42,505 bases of DNA, taken from positions 1-42,505 of the forward strand of contig WGCQ01000248.1 of NCBI GenBank assembly GCA_015493765.1. The letters run 5' to 3'. Below, in pieces: positions 25,480-35,886 of this stretch (the first letter of the stretch is position 1; each line of letters begins with the position of its first letter). Made by a program: the position numbers and the translations under genes. This DNA is from Deltaproteobacteria bacterium (GTDB lineage Bacteria > Myxococcota_A > UBA9042 > DTJE01 > S145-11). The notes beneath the pieces were generated by a model that saw only the letters and a program-made list of their open reading frames with translations, searched no databases and was not told where the DNA came from.

Positions 25480-26419
25480 CCCTGGAATCCTCCTGAAACG
25501 CCTTGGAAACGATCAGGTCCTCAAGCGACATCCGTGCCTCGGTCACGGATTTGATGTGAAATCCCCGTTGCATGAGCGTCTGTATGGTGCTGTCCACCTC
25601 GTCCGGGCTGCATTGCAGTCGCAGGAATCCCGGTTTTCCCTCCATGCTAACGGCCTTGCCAGGCAGCGCTTCCACGTCACCCGGTCCCTGGGCCACTATC
25701 TCGGACATCACCCGGCCCGGATGCAAAAGGCTATCCAGTGGACCGGCCGCCACGTTGCGTCCCCGGTTCAGCACCACCACCTCGTCGCAGATCATCTCGA
25801 TGTCCGACAGGATATGCGAGGAAAAGAATACGGTACGGCCCTTTTGTTTCAGCGAGGCGATGATGTCCCTTACCTCCTTGCGGCCAATGGGGTCCAGTCC
25901 TGACATGGGCTCGTCCAGGATCACCAGTTCCGGGTCGCCGATCAATGCCTGTGCAATGCCAATGCGTTGCAGCATGCCCTTGGAAAATTTACGCAATTTT
26001 CGTTTGGCGGCATAGGTCATACCAACCAGTTCCAGCATTTCGTCCACCCGCTTGCGCCTGGTCCTGCCGCCCAGCCCGTAAAATCGGGCCATGATATCCA
26101 GAAACTCGCGGGCACTCAGGTAATCGTAAAAATTGGGCATTTCCGGCAAAAATCCGGTCTTTAGCCGTACGTGCAGGTCGGACGGGCTGCCCCCCAGCAC
26201 GCTTACCTTGCCTGATGAGGGCCGGATCAGGTTGGTCAGGACCTTGATCGTCGTGGTCTTGCCCGCACCGTTCGGCCCCAGAAAACCGAATATCTGGCCG
26301 CGGCTCACCCGGAAAGACACGTCCTGCACGGCACGCACCTTCCGCAGCGCCAGCGGCGTCAAAAAGGTCTTGCTGAGGTGCTGTACATCAATCACTGCCG
26401 CGGCCGAACTCATCGACAA
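25472..26419 (-). CDS. ABC transporter ATP-binding protein
   Basis: Walker A GPNGAGKTT, LSKGMLQRIGIAQALIGDPELVILDEPMSGLDP. Confidence 0.95.
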   Translation of the reverse strand: MSMSSAAAVIDVQHLSKTFLTPLALRKVRAVQDVSFRVSRGQIFGFLGPNGAGKTTTIKVLTNLIRPSSGKVSVLGGSPSDLHVRLKTGFLPEMPNFYDYLSAREFLDIMARFYGLGGRTRRKRVDEMLELVGMTYAAKRKLRKFSKGMLQRIGIAQALIGDPELVILDEPMSGLDPIGRKEVRDIIASLKQKGRTVFFSSHILSDIEMICDEVVVLNRGRNVAAGPLDSLLHPGRVMSEIVAQGPGDVEALPGKAVSMEGKPGFLRLQCSPDEVDSTIQTLMQRGFHIKSVTEARMSLEDLIVSKAFQEDSRDD

Positions 26420-27506
26420 CCTCCTGCAAAGTACTCACCACGCGCCGTACCTGGTCGGTGCTCATGGACGCCCACAAAGGCAGGGCCACCAGGTGACTGG
26501 CCAGGTCCCGGGCCCTGGGGCAATCGAAATGCATGCCCAGTTTATCCCATAAACCTGTAAAAAACGGTTGTTCCGTAAGGTCGTGGGCAGCGGCCGAAAC
26601 CTCGATCCCCCTGTCGGCCATACGCCCTACCAGTTCTGGCCCCGGGACCGGGGTTTTCACCGCCATGGTCTGAAAGGCCTGGCCATGGTCCGACAAACCT
26701 GCCGGAACCGTCACCGCATCCACGTGCTCCAGTAATCCGAGGTATTCTTTTACCACCTTCCGACGTGCCTCCCTGAAATGTGACAGGCCGGACAACTGCG
26801 ACCTGGCAACAGCGGCCAGTATATCATTAAACCTGAAATTGAAGCCAAAGCCATCGAAAACCGGACCGAATCCCTTGTGCTGCAAGCCAAAATTACGGAC
26901 CCCGCGCGCCTTTTCGGCCAGAACCGGGTCCCGCGTTACCAAAAGGCCGCCTTCGCCGGATGTAATCACCTTCCTGGGATGCAGGGAAAACGTGGCCATA
27001 TCGGCAAAACGCCCGACACCGGGTATGCCCATGCCACAGGCCGCATCCTCGATGATTGTAATCTTGCGGTGCCCCAGCACCTCACGCAGTCTGCTTACAG
27101 GCGCCCTGGCCCCAAGGCCGTCCACGATGACCACCGCCTTTGTCGTGCTGGTCAGCGAGGCCCAGGCCTGGTCCAGGTCCAGGCTCAAGGTATCCGGGTC
27201 CGCATCCACGGGCACCGGGATGCCACCGGCCAGGACTACGGCATAGGCGGGTGCAGGGTGGCTGAACGCAGGGACCAGTACCTCGTCACCCCGGCCTACG
27301 CCCGCACTGCGCAATGCCACATACAACGCCGCACTACCGCTGGACACGGCTACGGCCATGCTGCCTTCACCCAGCATCCGTGCCGCCTCGGCCTCGAACC
27401 TGGCCGACTCAGGCCCCTGGGCCACGAACCCGGACGCCAGCACCCTTTGTAGATTTGCCAAGGCCTGGTCCGTAAACACGGGTCTGGTCAAGGGGATCCT
27501 ATCCAT
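26388..27506 (-). CDS. DegT/DnrJ/EryC1/StrS-family aminotransferase
   Basis: VSSGSAALYVALRSAGVGRGDEVLVPAFSHPAPAYAV, IEDAACGMG, SLHPRKVITSGEGG. Confidence 0.93.
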   Translation of the reverse strand: MDRIPLTRPVFTDQALANLQRVLASGFVAQGPESARFEAEAARMLGEGSMAVAVSSGSAALYVALRSAGVGRGDEVLVPAFSHPAPAYAVVLAGGIPVPVDADPDTLSLDLDQAWASLTSTTKAVVIVDGLGARAPVSRLREVLGHRKITIIEDAACGMGIPGVGRFADMATFSLHPRKVITSGEGGLLVTRDPVLAEKARGVRNFGLQHKGFGPVFDGFGFNFRFNDILAAVARSQLSGLSHFREARRKVVKEYLGLLEHVDAVTVPAGLSDHGQAFQTMAVKTPVPGPELVGRMADRGIEVSAAAHDLTEQPFFTGLWDKLGMHFDCPRARDLASHLVALPLWASMSTDQVRRVVSTLQEVVDEFGRGSD

Positions 27507-28464
27507 TGTGCACCTGACTGCGATACCAGTGAATCGTCCTCAGCAATCCCTCCTCCAGGTCCACCATGGGTTCAAATGTCAGCAGTGCCCTGGCCTTGTC
27601 GATATTGGGTATGCGCAGGTCCACGTCCGCAAAATCCCATTTCACGAATTTGATCCTTGATGCGGAACTGGACAACCTGGTTACCTCCCTGGCCAGGTTG
27701 TATATGGTCAATGTGCTGCGCGGATTACCTATGTTGAATGCCTCGCCCACGGCCTGTTCCTTTTCCATGGCCAGCAGCACGCCGTTTACGATATCGTCGA
27801 TATAGCACCACGAGCGGATCTGGCTGCCGTCGTTGTGTACCAACAGGTCTTCGCCTTTCAACGCGCGCACGATAAAATGGTGTATGGCACCCTCGCCTAC
27901 CTGGTGAGGCCCGTATATGTTGAACGGGCGGATACTGACCGCCGGCAGGCCGTATTGCTTGTAAAAACTCAAAGCCAGGTGTTCTGTTGCCAGTTTACTG
28001 ACCGCATAGGTCCACCTGGCCTCACCCACGGCACCCAGGCTGGACACGTCGCCCTCGGTCACGTTGTAGGCGTAACGCCCGAACACCTCGCTGGTGGAAA
28101 AATCCACGAAACGTTGCAGGTTCTTTTGTTCCGACGCTGCCTGCAGGCAGTTAATCGTGCCCTGCAACGCGACCATCATTGTCTTTACGGGCATGTGCAT
28201 CACCGTGTCCACACCCGCAATGGCTGCCATGTGCACCACGATGTCAGCCCCATCCACAGCGCGTCGCACAGTGTCCATGTCCAGGACATCCCCCCGGATT
28301 AACTTCAGGTTTGGGTGCTTTATCAAATCCGTGTTGCTGAGTGCGTCCCGGTGCAGGTTATCCAGTATCACCACCTCGTTATCGTCAACCAGACGCCTGG
28401 CCAGGGACGAACCGATGAACCCCGCCCCACCCGTGATTGTGACCTTCTTGCCCCGTATCATCAA
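27499..28464 (-). CDS. NAD-dependent epimerase/dehydratase
   Basis: ITGGAGFIGSSLARRL; YAVSKLATEHL; IRPFNIYGP. Confidence 0.93.
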   Translation of the reverse strand: MMIRGKKVTITGGAGFIGSSLARRLVDDNEVVILDNLHRDALSNTDLIKHPNLKLIRGDVLDMDTVRRAVDGADIVVHMAAIAGVDTVMHMPVKTMMVALQGTINCLQAASEQKNLQRFVDFSTSEVFGRYAYNVTEGDVSSLGAVGEARWTYAVSKLATEHLALSFYKQYGLPAVSIRPFNIYGPHQVGEGAIHHFIVRALKGEDLLVHNDGSQIRSWCYIDDIVNGVLLAMEKEQAVGEAFNIGNPRSTLTIYNLAREVTRLSSSASRIKFVKWDFADVDLRIPNIDKARALLTFEPMVDLEEGLLRTIHWYRSQVHNG

Positions 28465-29390
28465 CGTCCCCCTTTCGTATTGATGTATTTCAGCAGTCCA
28501 ATGGGCGGGCGCAGTTTGTCGTTCAATATGGCAAACAAGTTGACGTCCACAAACGGCATCACCTGTTTCCAGTGGTTCTCAAATCGCTTCAGGTTTACCG
28601 CCATATCCCCTTTCAGCCTCGATATGCGGTATAACAACTGGCGCCTCTGGTACGCGGATGCATCGAAATACTTACTGAGTGCATAATACAAGGCCAGCCT
28701 GTCATCCTTTTTTTCGCTGTACAACTGGGCCACAAAATTCGGGTCTATGTGTGACCCGGGCAGTGATGCCGCCTTGGTGAAGTACTCCCTGGCACGTATC
28801 CGCATCAATTCACGGTCCACCGGGTCCCGGGCGTGGTACTCGAAATACAGGTTAAAACCCAGTTCCTTGTACAGCCTGGGGTCGTTTGGGAAGTACTTCA
28901 GCCCCTCTTTCAGGAAACGGTTTGCCTTTAATATGACGCGATTGTCCAGGTTCTGGCCGTATTTCAACACCTGGGCAGCCCAAAGGTACAGCCTTGCATC
29001 GAAGGGGTCCAGGGCCTGGATAGCATTGAAATAGGCATCCAGCCACGGGAATCGCCGGTCATAGAAAAAATGACTCAGGAAGTAGGAACGGGCACGTATA
29101 AACAGGATGTCCGCAAAAAAGGTATTCCAGCCAAGGGCACCCAGTCGCAACACGGTTTTACCGGGCAGGTAGAGGGTTTCGGCCATCTCCATGTCGCGGC
29201 CGTGCAGTATGGCGTTTACCCTTGGATCGCCGGTTTGTTTTTTCAGGACCTTTTCCAGCAGGGACCTGTCCCTGATCGGCCGGTGGGCAGCATACTTGAG
29301 GGACAGGTATGTGTCCTTGGTATAAAAAAATGCCACTGCTGCAATCGCCAGCATCAACACGGTAAACAATATGTTTCTGACGGTTTTCAT
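28461..29390 (-). CDS. Membrane-anchored TPR-like hypothetical protein
   Basis: MKTVRNILFTVLMLAIAAVAFFY anchor; repeated helical segments. Confidence 0.6.
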   Translation of the reverse strand: MKTVRNILFTVLMLAIAAVAFFYTKDTYLSLKYAAHRPIRDRSLLEKVLKKQTGDPRVNAILHGRDMEMAETLYLPGKTVLRLGALGWNTFFADILFIRARSYFLSHFFYDRRFPWLDAYFNAIQALDPFDARLYLWAAQVLKYGQNLDNRVILKANRFLKEGLKYFPNDPRLYKELGFNLYFEYHARDPVDRELMRIRAREYFTKAASLPGSHIDPNFVAQLYSEKKDDRLALYYALSKYFDASAYQRRQLLYRISRLKGDMAVNLKRFENHWKQVMPFVDVNLFAILNDKLRPPIGLLKYINTKGGR

Positions 29391-29590
29391 CGCCTCCTGC
29401 GAACGAAAAGCCACGCCTTACTTTACATTGCCCTGGAAAAGGGATCAACCGTGAATTTCACTCGAGGAATCTTCGATACAGGTTATTTTTAGAACACGTT
29501 CTTTATCTAACCGTTACAAAATCAAGGGTCAAAATCAGCAATTCTGACAAAACGCATGTACCTGAAATTACCATCAAATCAACACCCTAC

Positions 29591-29727
29591 GGCCGCCTGT
29601 GCTCCACGGCTTTCGTTTTCACCGGGATCACACGGCCACGGTCAACGGCCACGGTCTCGGCCAACAGTCACGGAAAAGGCCGGCAGGATGCCGGCACCAC
29701 ACGGTCACGGCCACGGTCTCGGTCACG
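29591..29727. repeat. Intergenic mosaic repeat, locus C (inverted orientation)
   Basis: 45-nt module 29591-29635 is 44/45 identical (reverse complement) to 10037-10081; hexamers and CCGGCAGGATGCCGG palindrome. Confidence 0.85.
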
Positions 29728-29763
29728 AAAAGGCGGGCGAGGACGGAAAGCCGCAAGGGACTT

Positions 29764-30789
29764 TTAGATTTCTGTTTCCCGCATGAACCTGGCCGCATCC
29801 TCCGGCGGGGTAGGGTTGATATAAAAACCGGTCCCCCATTCAAACCCTGCCTGCTTGGTCAAACGCGGCAGGACCTCGATATGCCAGTGCCAGTCCTGTT
29901 CGATGGTGGTCCAGTAGCCAGGCCGCTTGGACTGCAAATGATAGGAAGGCGCCGTATGGAAAACCAGGTTGTAGGGCGGGTTGTTCAGGGCCTTGCGCAT
30001 CCTCAACAGGACCTCTTTCATGTGACGGGCCAGGTTGTCGAGTTGGGTATCGGGTTCCTGGGCAAAATCATGGCTGTGATACCTGGGGATGATCGTCATT
30101 TCGAATGGGAATCGGGAAGCATACGGGCAGAAAGTCAGAAAATCCTTGTCCGCACTGACCAGCCTGGAGCGCGTCTGTAGTTCCTGTACAATGATGTCAC
30201 AAAAGATGCAGCGTTCCTTCAACGTGTAGTGGGCCCTTGCGCTCTCCAGTTCAATGGCCACTATACGCGGTGTGACCGGAGTGGCAATCAACTGTGAATG
30301 CGGATGGCTCAAACTGGCCCCTGCGGTCAGGCCGTGGTTGCGAAATACCAGGATATACCTGAAACGAGGGTCCTTGCGCAGGTCGTTTATCCGTTCCTTG
30401 TAGGTCTTCAGTATCAGTGCAATGTGGTCCACGGGCAAATCCGATATGTCGAATACGTGCTGCGGACTCTCCACCACGACCTCGTGGGCACCGATCCCGT
30501 TCATCTTGTCGTATATGCCCACACCGGCACGTCCCAGGTCACCCTCTATGCGTAACGCCGGAAATTTATTGGGGATTACCCTGACCTTCCAACCCGGCTC
30601 GTTGGGGCCACCATGGTCACGTACAGCATAGATTTCGGGCGGGGTGTACGCCTCTTTGCCCTCGCAAAATGGACACTTGTCCGATGTGCTGGGTGGATTC
30701 GATACGGAAAAATCCGATGGCCTGCGTGCCCTTTCCGTGGCAATAATCACCCACCTGCGTTGTATAGGGTCATGTCTGAGTTCCGGCAT
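29764..30789 (-). CDS. galT: Galactose-1-phosphate uridylyltransferase
   Basis: PELRHDPIQRRWVIIATERARRPSDF, CPFCEG, SHPHSQLIATP, HWHIEVLPR. Confidence 0.93.
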   Translation of the reverse strand: MPELRHDPIQRRWVIIATERARRPSDFSVSNPPSTSDKCPFCEGKEAYTPPEIYAVRDHGGPNEPGWKVRVIPNKFPALRIEGDLGRAGVGIYDKMNGIGAHEVVVESPQHVFDISDLPVDHIALILKTYKERINDLRKDPRFRYILVFRNHGLTAGASLSHPHSQLIATPVTPRIVAIELESARAHYTLKERCIFCDIIVQELQTRSRLVSADKDFLTFCPYASRFPFEMTIIPRYHSHDFAQEPDTQLDNLARHMKEVLLRMRKALNNPPYNLVFHTAPSYHLQSKRPGYWTTIEQDWHWHIEVLPRLTKQAGFEWGTGFYINPTPPEDAARFMRETEI

Positions 30790-30802
30790 TGTATTCCTCC
30801 TG

Positions 30803-32923
30803 TTATACTGTCCAGTTTTCCAGGTCGAAGTCCTGGGGATTGAAGTCGAATTCCAGGTTAAATGACCAGGGTACCCGTTCGATTTCCAGTCCGTTTTTCA
30901 GCAAAACAAAAAAGCACTCCACCCGGGTCCTGCCCTGTGTAATCGAGGGGCCGCCCACTGCTGTTACGGGCAGTTTCACCTCGAGGCATTCCCTGTAGGC
31001 CGCCTCGGCATCCTTTACCACATCGCCTTCAAAAAGTACCTGTATGCGTCCGTCGGTTTTTTGCAGGGTAAACACCTTTTTGATGGGCGAAACCATGTGC
31101 AACTGCACCACGCTGTCCCCGTTTATCAGCCGTTCATCCCCCTTGCTGCATGGTTGCAGCCTGAAAAAGAAATGCCCCTGGTCAAAACCAAAACTTACGG
31201 TTTTTACCATGGGCTTCAGCCTGTGGATCGCGCCCTGGGCCACGTGGTACACCCCGGCACCTGTCCACTTGTAAAAGGAATCAGGCATACCCGTGATCTC
31301 CGGTGAAATGTAGTCTGTTGGCAGGCTTACAGGGGTCAGCAATTCCCGTTCCTCCACCGGACTGTGCAGGTAGTCCGGTACCGGCAGGCCGAGCGAACTG
31401 TAAACGGCCTGCAGGTTTTCCCTGAATGCCAGGTCAAACTGCGGCTCGTCGGGCGACGAGTGGCCCTCACCGAACCACCAGAACCAGTCCGATGCCTCGG
31501 CCCTCAACAGGTAAACATGGGCCTTTTGCGCGAGTTCGGGATTATCGAGTTTTGACTGTTCGTATGCCTTGTACGCCTCGGACAGGTACTCCCAGGCCCT
31601 GTTCTTGGTGGGATCGCCTATCCAGGTGCTGAAATTGCCGCCTATCCAGGAACCTGTGGCAACCACGTCCAGTTTTTCCCTGGCACCGTATTGCGACATA
31701 TAGTCCTTCAACAAAACCGGTTCGACCCACGCCTCGGTCTCTATGGCACCATAAAGGGCATCCAGGAAATCGTATCCACCCCTGGGATAGAATTCCCATG
31801 CGTTTTCGCCGTCCATGGCGATCAACACCAGTGCATTGTCAGGTGTATTGTCATTTATTTTGTGCAAGGCATCCATGAAGTTTGCCACAGCGTCCTTGAC
31901 AGGCCACCTGGCATACAGAAATCCGATTCGGTCAGACAGGTCCTTGTTACGGAAAAACAAGGCCAGGTTTTCACTGGAGTATGCAAAACACGGGGCACAT
32001 GGCGGCATTTCGCCACCCAGGGAACGCCTCAGCAATTCCTCGTCCGTTGCGATCCACCGGACCCCCATGTCCTTGAACAGCGGAAACAGGTGGTGACTGA
32101 TCGCGCCCTCCGGAGGCCACATGCCCACGGGCTTGCACCCAAACACGGATTCGTGTTTTTCCATGGCCAGCCGGATTTGTTCCTGTACCTCTTCAGGTGC
32201 ACGGATGACAGATGCCGGTAGTTTTACAAACGGGTCCGCCTCAAGCGCCAGGTGATTCGACCACAGCAGGGGTGTAAGCGGATGGTAGAATGGGCTGAAG
32301 GAAAGTTCCACCTGACCCTTTTCGGACAGGCTTTTGTAAAGGGGAAAAGTGCTTTCCATCAACTGCAACCCGGCTTTCAGGACCGCTGACTTGTCCTGCA
32401 TGGTATAACCCTTGAGTTTCTTGATCATGTGCTGGATCACCTCCTGCCTGCGCAGGGTCGGCCCCGTCCATGCCAGCACGAACAGTACCTGGATGTCCAG
32501 GAAATCCGAATCGGAAAACTTCATAGCGGCCTGGGTCGGCCCACCGAATGCCTGGATTGCCTCTTTGTACTGTTCTATGGCCGATATACCCCTGGACATA
32601 CCGGGCGTAAGTCCCAAAAAGCGATCCAGCAGGATTTCCTTGTCCGCCGGGGAAAGGGTTTTGGGTTCTGCATCTATGAGTTCGAAAAACGGGTCGTTCC
32701 AGCGTTGTGCGGTATAATTTTCCACCTGTTCCACCAGGCTGGGCGTGAAATTGAAATTCAGGCGCATGCCAGGGTGACCTTGTAGCAGGGCTGCCATGTC
32801 GTAGTAGTCCTTGAGCCCGTGCAGCCATACCCAGGGCAGGACAGCCTCCTCGAGTCTGCCCCTCTGGTATGGGGGTTGATGCATGTGCCACAAAAATGCG
32901 ATCTTGAGTTGTTTCATATCCAC
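30803..32923 (-). CDS. Glycoside hydrolase family 57 protein
   Basis: KIAFLWHMHQPPYQ, FTPSLVEQVENY, GMWPPEGAIS, ALVLIAMDGENAWEFYPRGGYDFL. Confidence 0.92.
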   Translation of the reverse strand: MDMKQLKIAFLWHMHQPPYQRGRLEEAVLPWVWLHGLKDYYDMAALLQGHPGMRLNFNFTPSLVEQVENYTAQRWNDPFFELIDAEPKTLSPADKEILLDRFLGLTPGMSRGISAIEQYKEAIQAFGGPTQAAMKFSDSDFLDIQVLFVLAWTGPTLRRQEVIQHMIKKLKGYTMQDKSAVLKAGLQLMESTFPLYKSLSEKGQVELSFSPFYHPLTPLLWSNHLALEADPFVKLPASVIRAPEEVQEQIRLAMEKHESVFGCKPVGMWPPEGAISHHLFPLFKDMGVRWIATDEELLRRSLGGEMPPCAPCFAYSSENLALFFRNKDLSDRIGFLYARWPVKDAVANFMDALHKINDNTPDNALVLIAMDGENAWEFYPRGGYDFLDALYGAIETEAWVEPVLLKDYMSQYGAREKLDVVATGSWIGGNFSTWIGDPTKNRAWEYLSEAYKAYEQSKLDNPELAQKAHVYLLRAEASDWFWWFGEGHSSPDEPQFDLAFRENLQAVYSSLGLPVPDYLHSPVEERELLTPVSLPTDYISPEITGMPDSFYKWTGAGVYHVAQGAIHRLKPMVKTVSFGFDQGHFFFRLQPCSKGDERLINGDSVVQLHMVSPIKKVFTLQKTDGRIQVLFEGDVVKDAEAAYRECLEVKLPVTAVGGPSITQGRTRVECFFVLLKNGLEIERVPWSFNLEFDFNPQDFDLENWTV

Positions 32924-32981
32924 ACCCCGGTCACACTATAAATAAGAAGGATGATTTATTCAAGTTCGAATGTAGAGCCCG

Positions 32982-33040
32982 CCTGCCGAATTTGGGAGAT
33001 AGATTCCGAACTTGTTACAACGAATCCTTTGCGGTACAAT
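32982..33040 (+). promoter_or_regulatory. Predicted promoter with degenerate dyad half-site
   Basis: CCGAATTTGGGAGATAG then TTGTTA (33012-33017), 17-nt spacer, TACAAT (33035-33040). Confidence 0.5.
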
Positions 33041-33053
33041 GCGCTGGGAGTGC

Positions 33054-34520
33054 ATGATGGATATACAAAAGATTCACGCGGCCGTAACGGCTGTTTCACA
33101 AGACCTTGGTGAGCGGGATATTGCGGTAAGGCTGACCATACTGGCCATCCTGTCAGGTGAACACATCCTTCTGCTGGGGCCACCTGGTACGGCAAAATCC
33201 ATGCTGGCCCGGCGGGTCTGCAACCTGTTCAAGGGATTCAACTATTTTGAATATCTCCTGACCCGCTTTACCGTGCCGGAGGAACTGTTCGGGCCTCTGT
33301 CCTTGACCGCACTCCAGCAGGACCGGTTTCACCGCAAGACTCAGGGTTACCTGCCCGCTGCGGACGTGGCCTTCCTGGACGAGATATTCAAGGCGAACAG
33401 TTCGATCCTGAACACCCTGCTGACGCTGATCAACGAGAGGATCTTTCACAACGGCATGGAACGGGTAAATGTCAGCCTGAGGACCGTGGTGGGGGCGTCC
33501 AACGAGGTCCCGGCCGAGGGCGAGGGCCTGGATGCCCTGTACGACCGCTTCCTGTTAAGGTACGTGGTGGAGCCCATAAATTCGGACCAGGCCTTTTTGG
33601 ACAAAATCCTGAGGGACCAGGATGCGGGCCAGGGGCCTGTGTTGGACCCGGATATACTGTGGGAGGTGGATGAGGCGATTCCCGGGATCATCCTGAAGCC
33701 CGAGGTCGAGGAGGGTGTGCTGAAACTGAGGTCCGTTTTGCGGACCAAGGACATTTATGTGTCTGACCGCCGGTGGAAAAAGGCAATGCGCGTGTTGCGG
33801 GTTGCGGCCCTGGCCTCGGGCAGGGAGGCGGTGGACCGTTTCGATGCCTTGTTGCTGGCACACATGTTGTGGTCCAGGCCCGAACACAGGGCAGAGGTGG
33901 ATGCAGTGGTGCGCAGCGTGTTTCTGGGTACCCAGGAGGAAGACCCAAGGCCCCAGCAGGTGGCCGCACTGTCAGCCAGGCTGAAGGACCTGAAGGACGA
34001 AATATCCGGTGCCACTGCGGGCCGCAGGGCCACCTGTCCCAACGACAGGGTGTGCCAAAATTTCCAGGAAGACCGCGACCTGCTGGGGGGGTGTGCACGA
34101 TTCGTCCCCAATAACCAGGGCGGATGCATGAATTTCCTGGCCGACAACGCCCAGGAGCGTCCCTGGTTTGCCCCGGCCCGATCCCAGGCCATGTACACCT
34201 TTGGCCGTACCAACGACAACGCCAAACAGGAAATCAAACGCTGGGTGTGCACCACCGAGCCTTGCAAACGCCTGCAGGAGGTGGTCCTGGAAATACAACA
34301 ACTAACAGCCGGCCTGAGAGATGACCTGGAGACCTTGAATCATGCGCTAATGGAAGACAAGGATGCGGGTACGCATTTCTTTACCATGGATACCGGGCTT
34401 GACGGGGCATCGACCCAGGTGCGTCAACATTCATTGAGCACGGCCCTGGCCGGGGCGGAGGCACTTCAGGCAAAGGCGGTCCGCATCTATCAGCAATTGT
34501 TCGGAGAGCCCTTGCCATGA
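33054..34520 (+). CDS. MoxR-family AAA ATPase, RavA-like, with Cys-rich C-terminal segment
   Basis: GPPGTAKSMLARRV, FEYLLTRFTVPEELFGPLSL, VAFLDEIFKANSSILNTLLTLINER; Cys-rich TCPNDRVC...GGC...GGC...VCTTEPC. Confidence 0.92.
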   Translation: MMDIQKIHAAVTAVSQDLGERDIAVRLTILAILSGEHILLLGPPGTAKSMLARRVCNLFKGFNYFEYLLTRFTVPEELFGPLSLTALQQDRFHRKTQGYLPAADVAFLDEIFKANSSILNTLLTLINERIFHNGMERVNVSLRTVVGASNEVPAEGEGLDALYDRFLLRYVVEPINSDQAFLDKILRDQDAGQGPVLDPDILWEVDEAIPGIILKPEVEEGVLKLRSVLRTKDIYVSDRRWKKAMRVLRVAALASGREAVDRFDALLLAHMLWSRPEHRAEVDAVVRSVFLGTQEEDPRPQQVAALSARLKDLKDEISGATAGRRATCPNDRVCQNFQEDRDLLGGCARFVPNNQGGCMNFLADNAQERPWFAPARSQAMYTFGRTNDNAKQEIKRWVCTTEPCKRLQEVVLEIQQLTAGLRDDLETLNHALMEDKDAGTHFFTMDTGLDGASTQVRQHSLSTALAGAEALQAKAVRIYQQLFGEPLP

Positions 34521-35884
34521 TCGTCCCTGTGACCACTGCCAGCAGGGCTGCATTCAAGGATGTACTTGCACGGCTGCCCTTCCTGGAGTTGGAACTACAG
34601 GGTACACCGTGGCTTGACAGGACAAGGGCCATGGAATTGGCGGGCGACTGTTTTGCCTGGTTTTACAGCGACCGGCAGCAGGTGGAACTCGGCGACCACG
34701 TGCCACTGGCCGGGGCAGCCGCAGCGGCATTACTGGCCCAGCCCGCGCTGTTGTCCGCAAGGGCCTTGACCAGGGGCGACAAGATGGTTTCAACCGCAGC
34801 ACTGAGGGAATTGTGGGCGGCATTAAACCGGCTGTTTCCACTGTTGGGTACAATGCAGGGCAGTGATGGTGAAAGTAGCGGCACCGGTTCGGGTGATGCA
34901 TTCGGCGGCGAATCCGAGGATGCGGTGGGCCAGGCTGGTGCGGAGGTTGCACAGAAGGTCATGGATACATCGGAGACGTTGAAGGATGCCGCCATGGTGA
35001 TCCCTGCCACCGGGTGGGACCTCAGCAAGGGGAAAATGGTTCGCATCCGGTTGGAAGATATACGGAACGTGGCAGAACTGGTACAGCAAAAGGCCTGGTT
35101 GAAGGCGTTGATCGCGGTGTTGGGCCGGATTGAGGAACTGGGTGCCGTATGGAATCCCCTGCCTGCGACCATGTCCAAGGGTGAGATCCACAGTGTTGGA
35201 CGCGGAGGGGATGTGGAAAACATGCTACCATCGGAGGCCATGCTGTTGCTGGGCCCTGCAACCAGGACCCTGTTTTTTGCCCGGCTTTACGAACGTTCAC
35301 TGCTGGCATACACAATGAAGGCAACGGCCAGGGAGGGCGGGGACAACCCGGGTGGTCCCATGATTGCACTGGTCGATACCAGCGGGTCCATGAAGGGACA
35401 AACCGAGATCGTGGCAAAGGGATTCGTTCTGGCTGCGGCCAGGTTGGCAAGGCTGCAAAATCGCAGGTTTTTGCTGGGGATATTCGGTTCCAAGGACGAG
35501 TACAAGGAATTCGAACTGGTGGGTAAAAATACGAATCCCGGGGAATTTCTGCGATTTCTGGCGTGGTCGTTTCATGGGGGGACAGACATCAATGGTCCGA
35601 TTAACCGGGTATGTGCGAAGATCGTGCAGGAGGGGTGGGAGGCGGCCGATTGCCTGGTAATCACGGACGGCATGGCCCTGCCTTCGGCCCATACAAAGGC
35701 CGTGGTGGATGCGGTACGCAAGCAGTTCAACACGTTTTTCATGGGGGTCATTGTTGGCAAGGCCAGGGCAAGAGGCCTGGACGGGTTGCTGGATTTCAGC
35801 GTGTTCACGGATGGCGATGACATAGAGGGGCTTGGTGAGGCTGTCAGGGCACTAAAAAAAAGGTTCCGGTCACAGGCCCTGTGA
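34517..35884 (+). CDS. VWA-domain protein (ViaA-like partner of the MoxR ATPase)
   Basis: ALVDTSGSMKG MIDAS motif near C-terminus; coupled to MoxR gene by ATGA overlap. Confidence 0.9.
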   Translation: MIVPVTTASRAAFKDVLARLPFLELELQGTPWLDRTRAMELAGDCFAWFYSDRQQVELGDHVPLAGAAAAALLAQPALLSARALTRGDKMVSTAALRELWAALNRLFPLLGTMQGSDGESSGTGSGDAFGGESEDAVGQAGAEVAQKVMDTSETLKDAAMVIPATGWDLSKGKMVRIRLEDIRNVAELVQQKAWLKALIAVLGRIEELGAVWNPLPATMSKGEIHSVGRGGDVENMLPSEAMLLLGPATRTLFFARLYERSLLAYTMKATAREGGDNPGGPMIALVDTSGSMKGQTEIVAKGFVLAAARLARLQNRRFLLGIFGSKDEYKEFELVGKNTNPGEFLRFLAWSFHGGTDINGPINRVCAKIVQEGWEAADCLVITDGMALPSAHTKAVVDAVRKQFNTFFMGVIVGKARARGLDGLLDFSVFTDGDDIEGLGEAVRALKKRFRSQAL

Positions 35885-35886
35885 TT

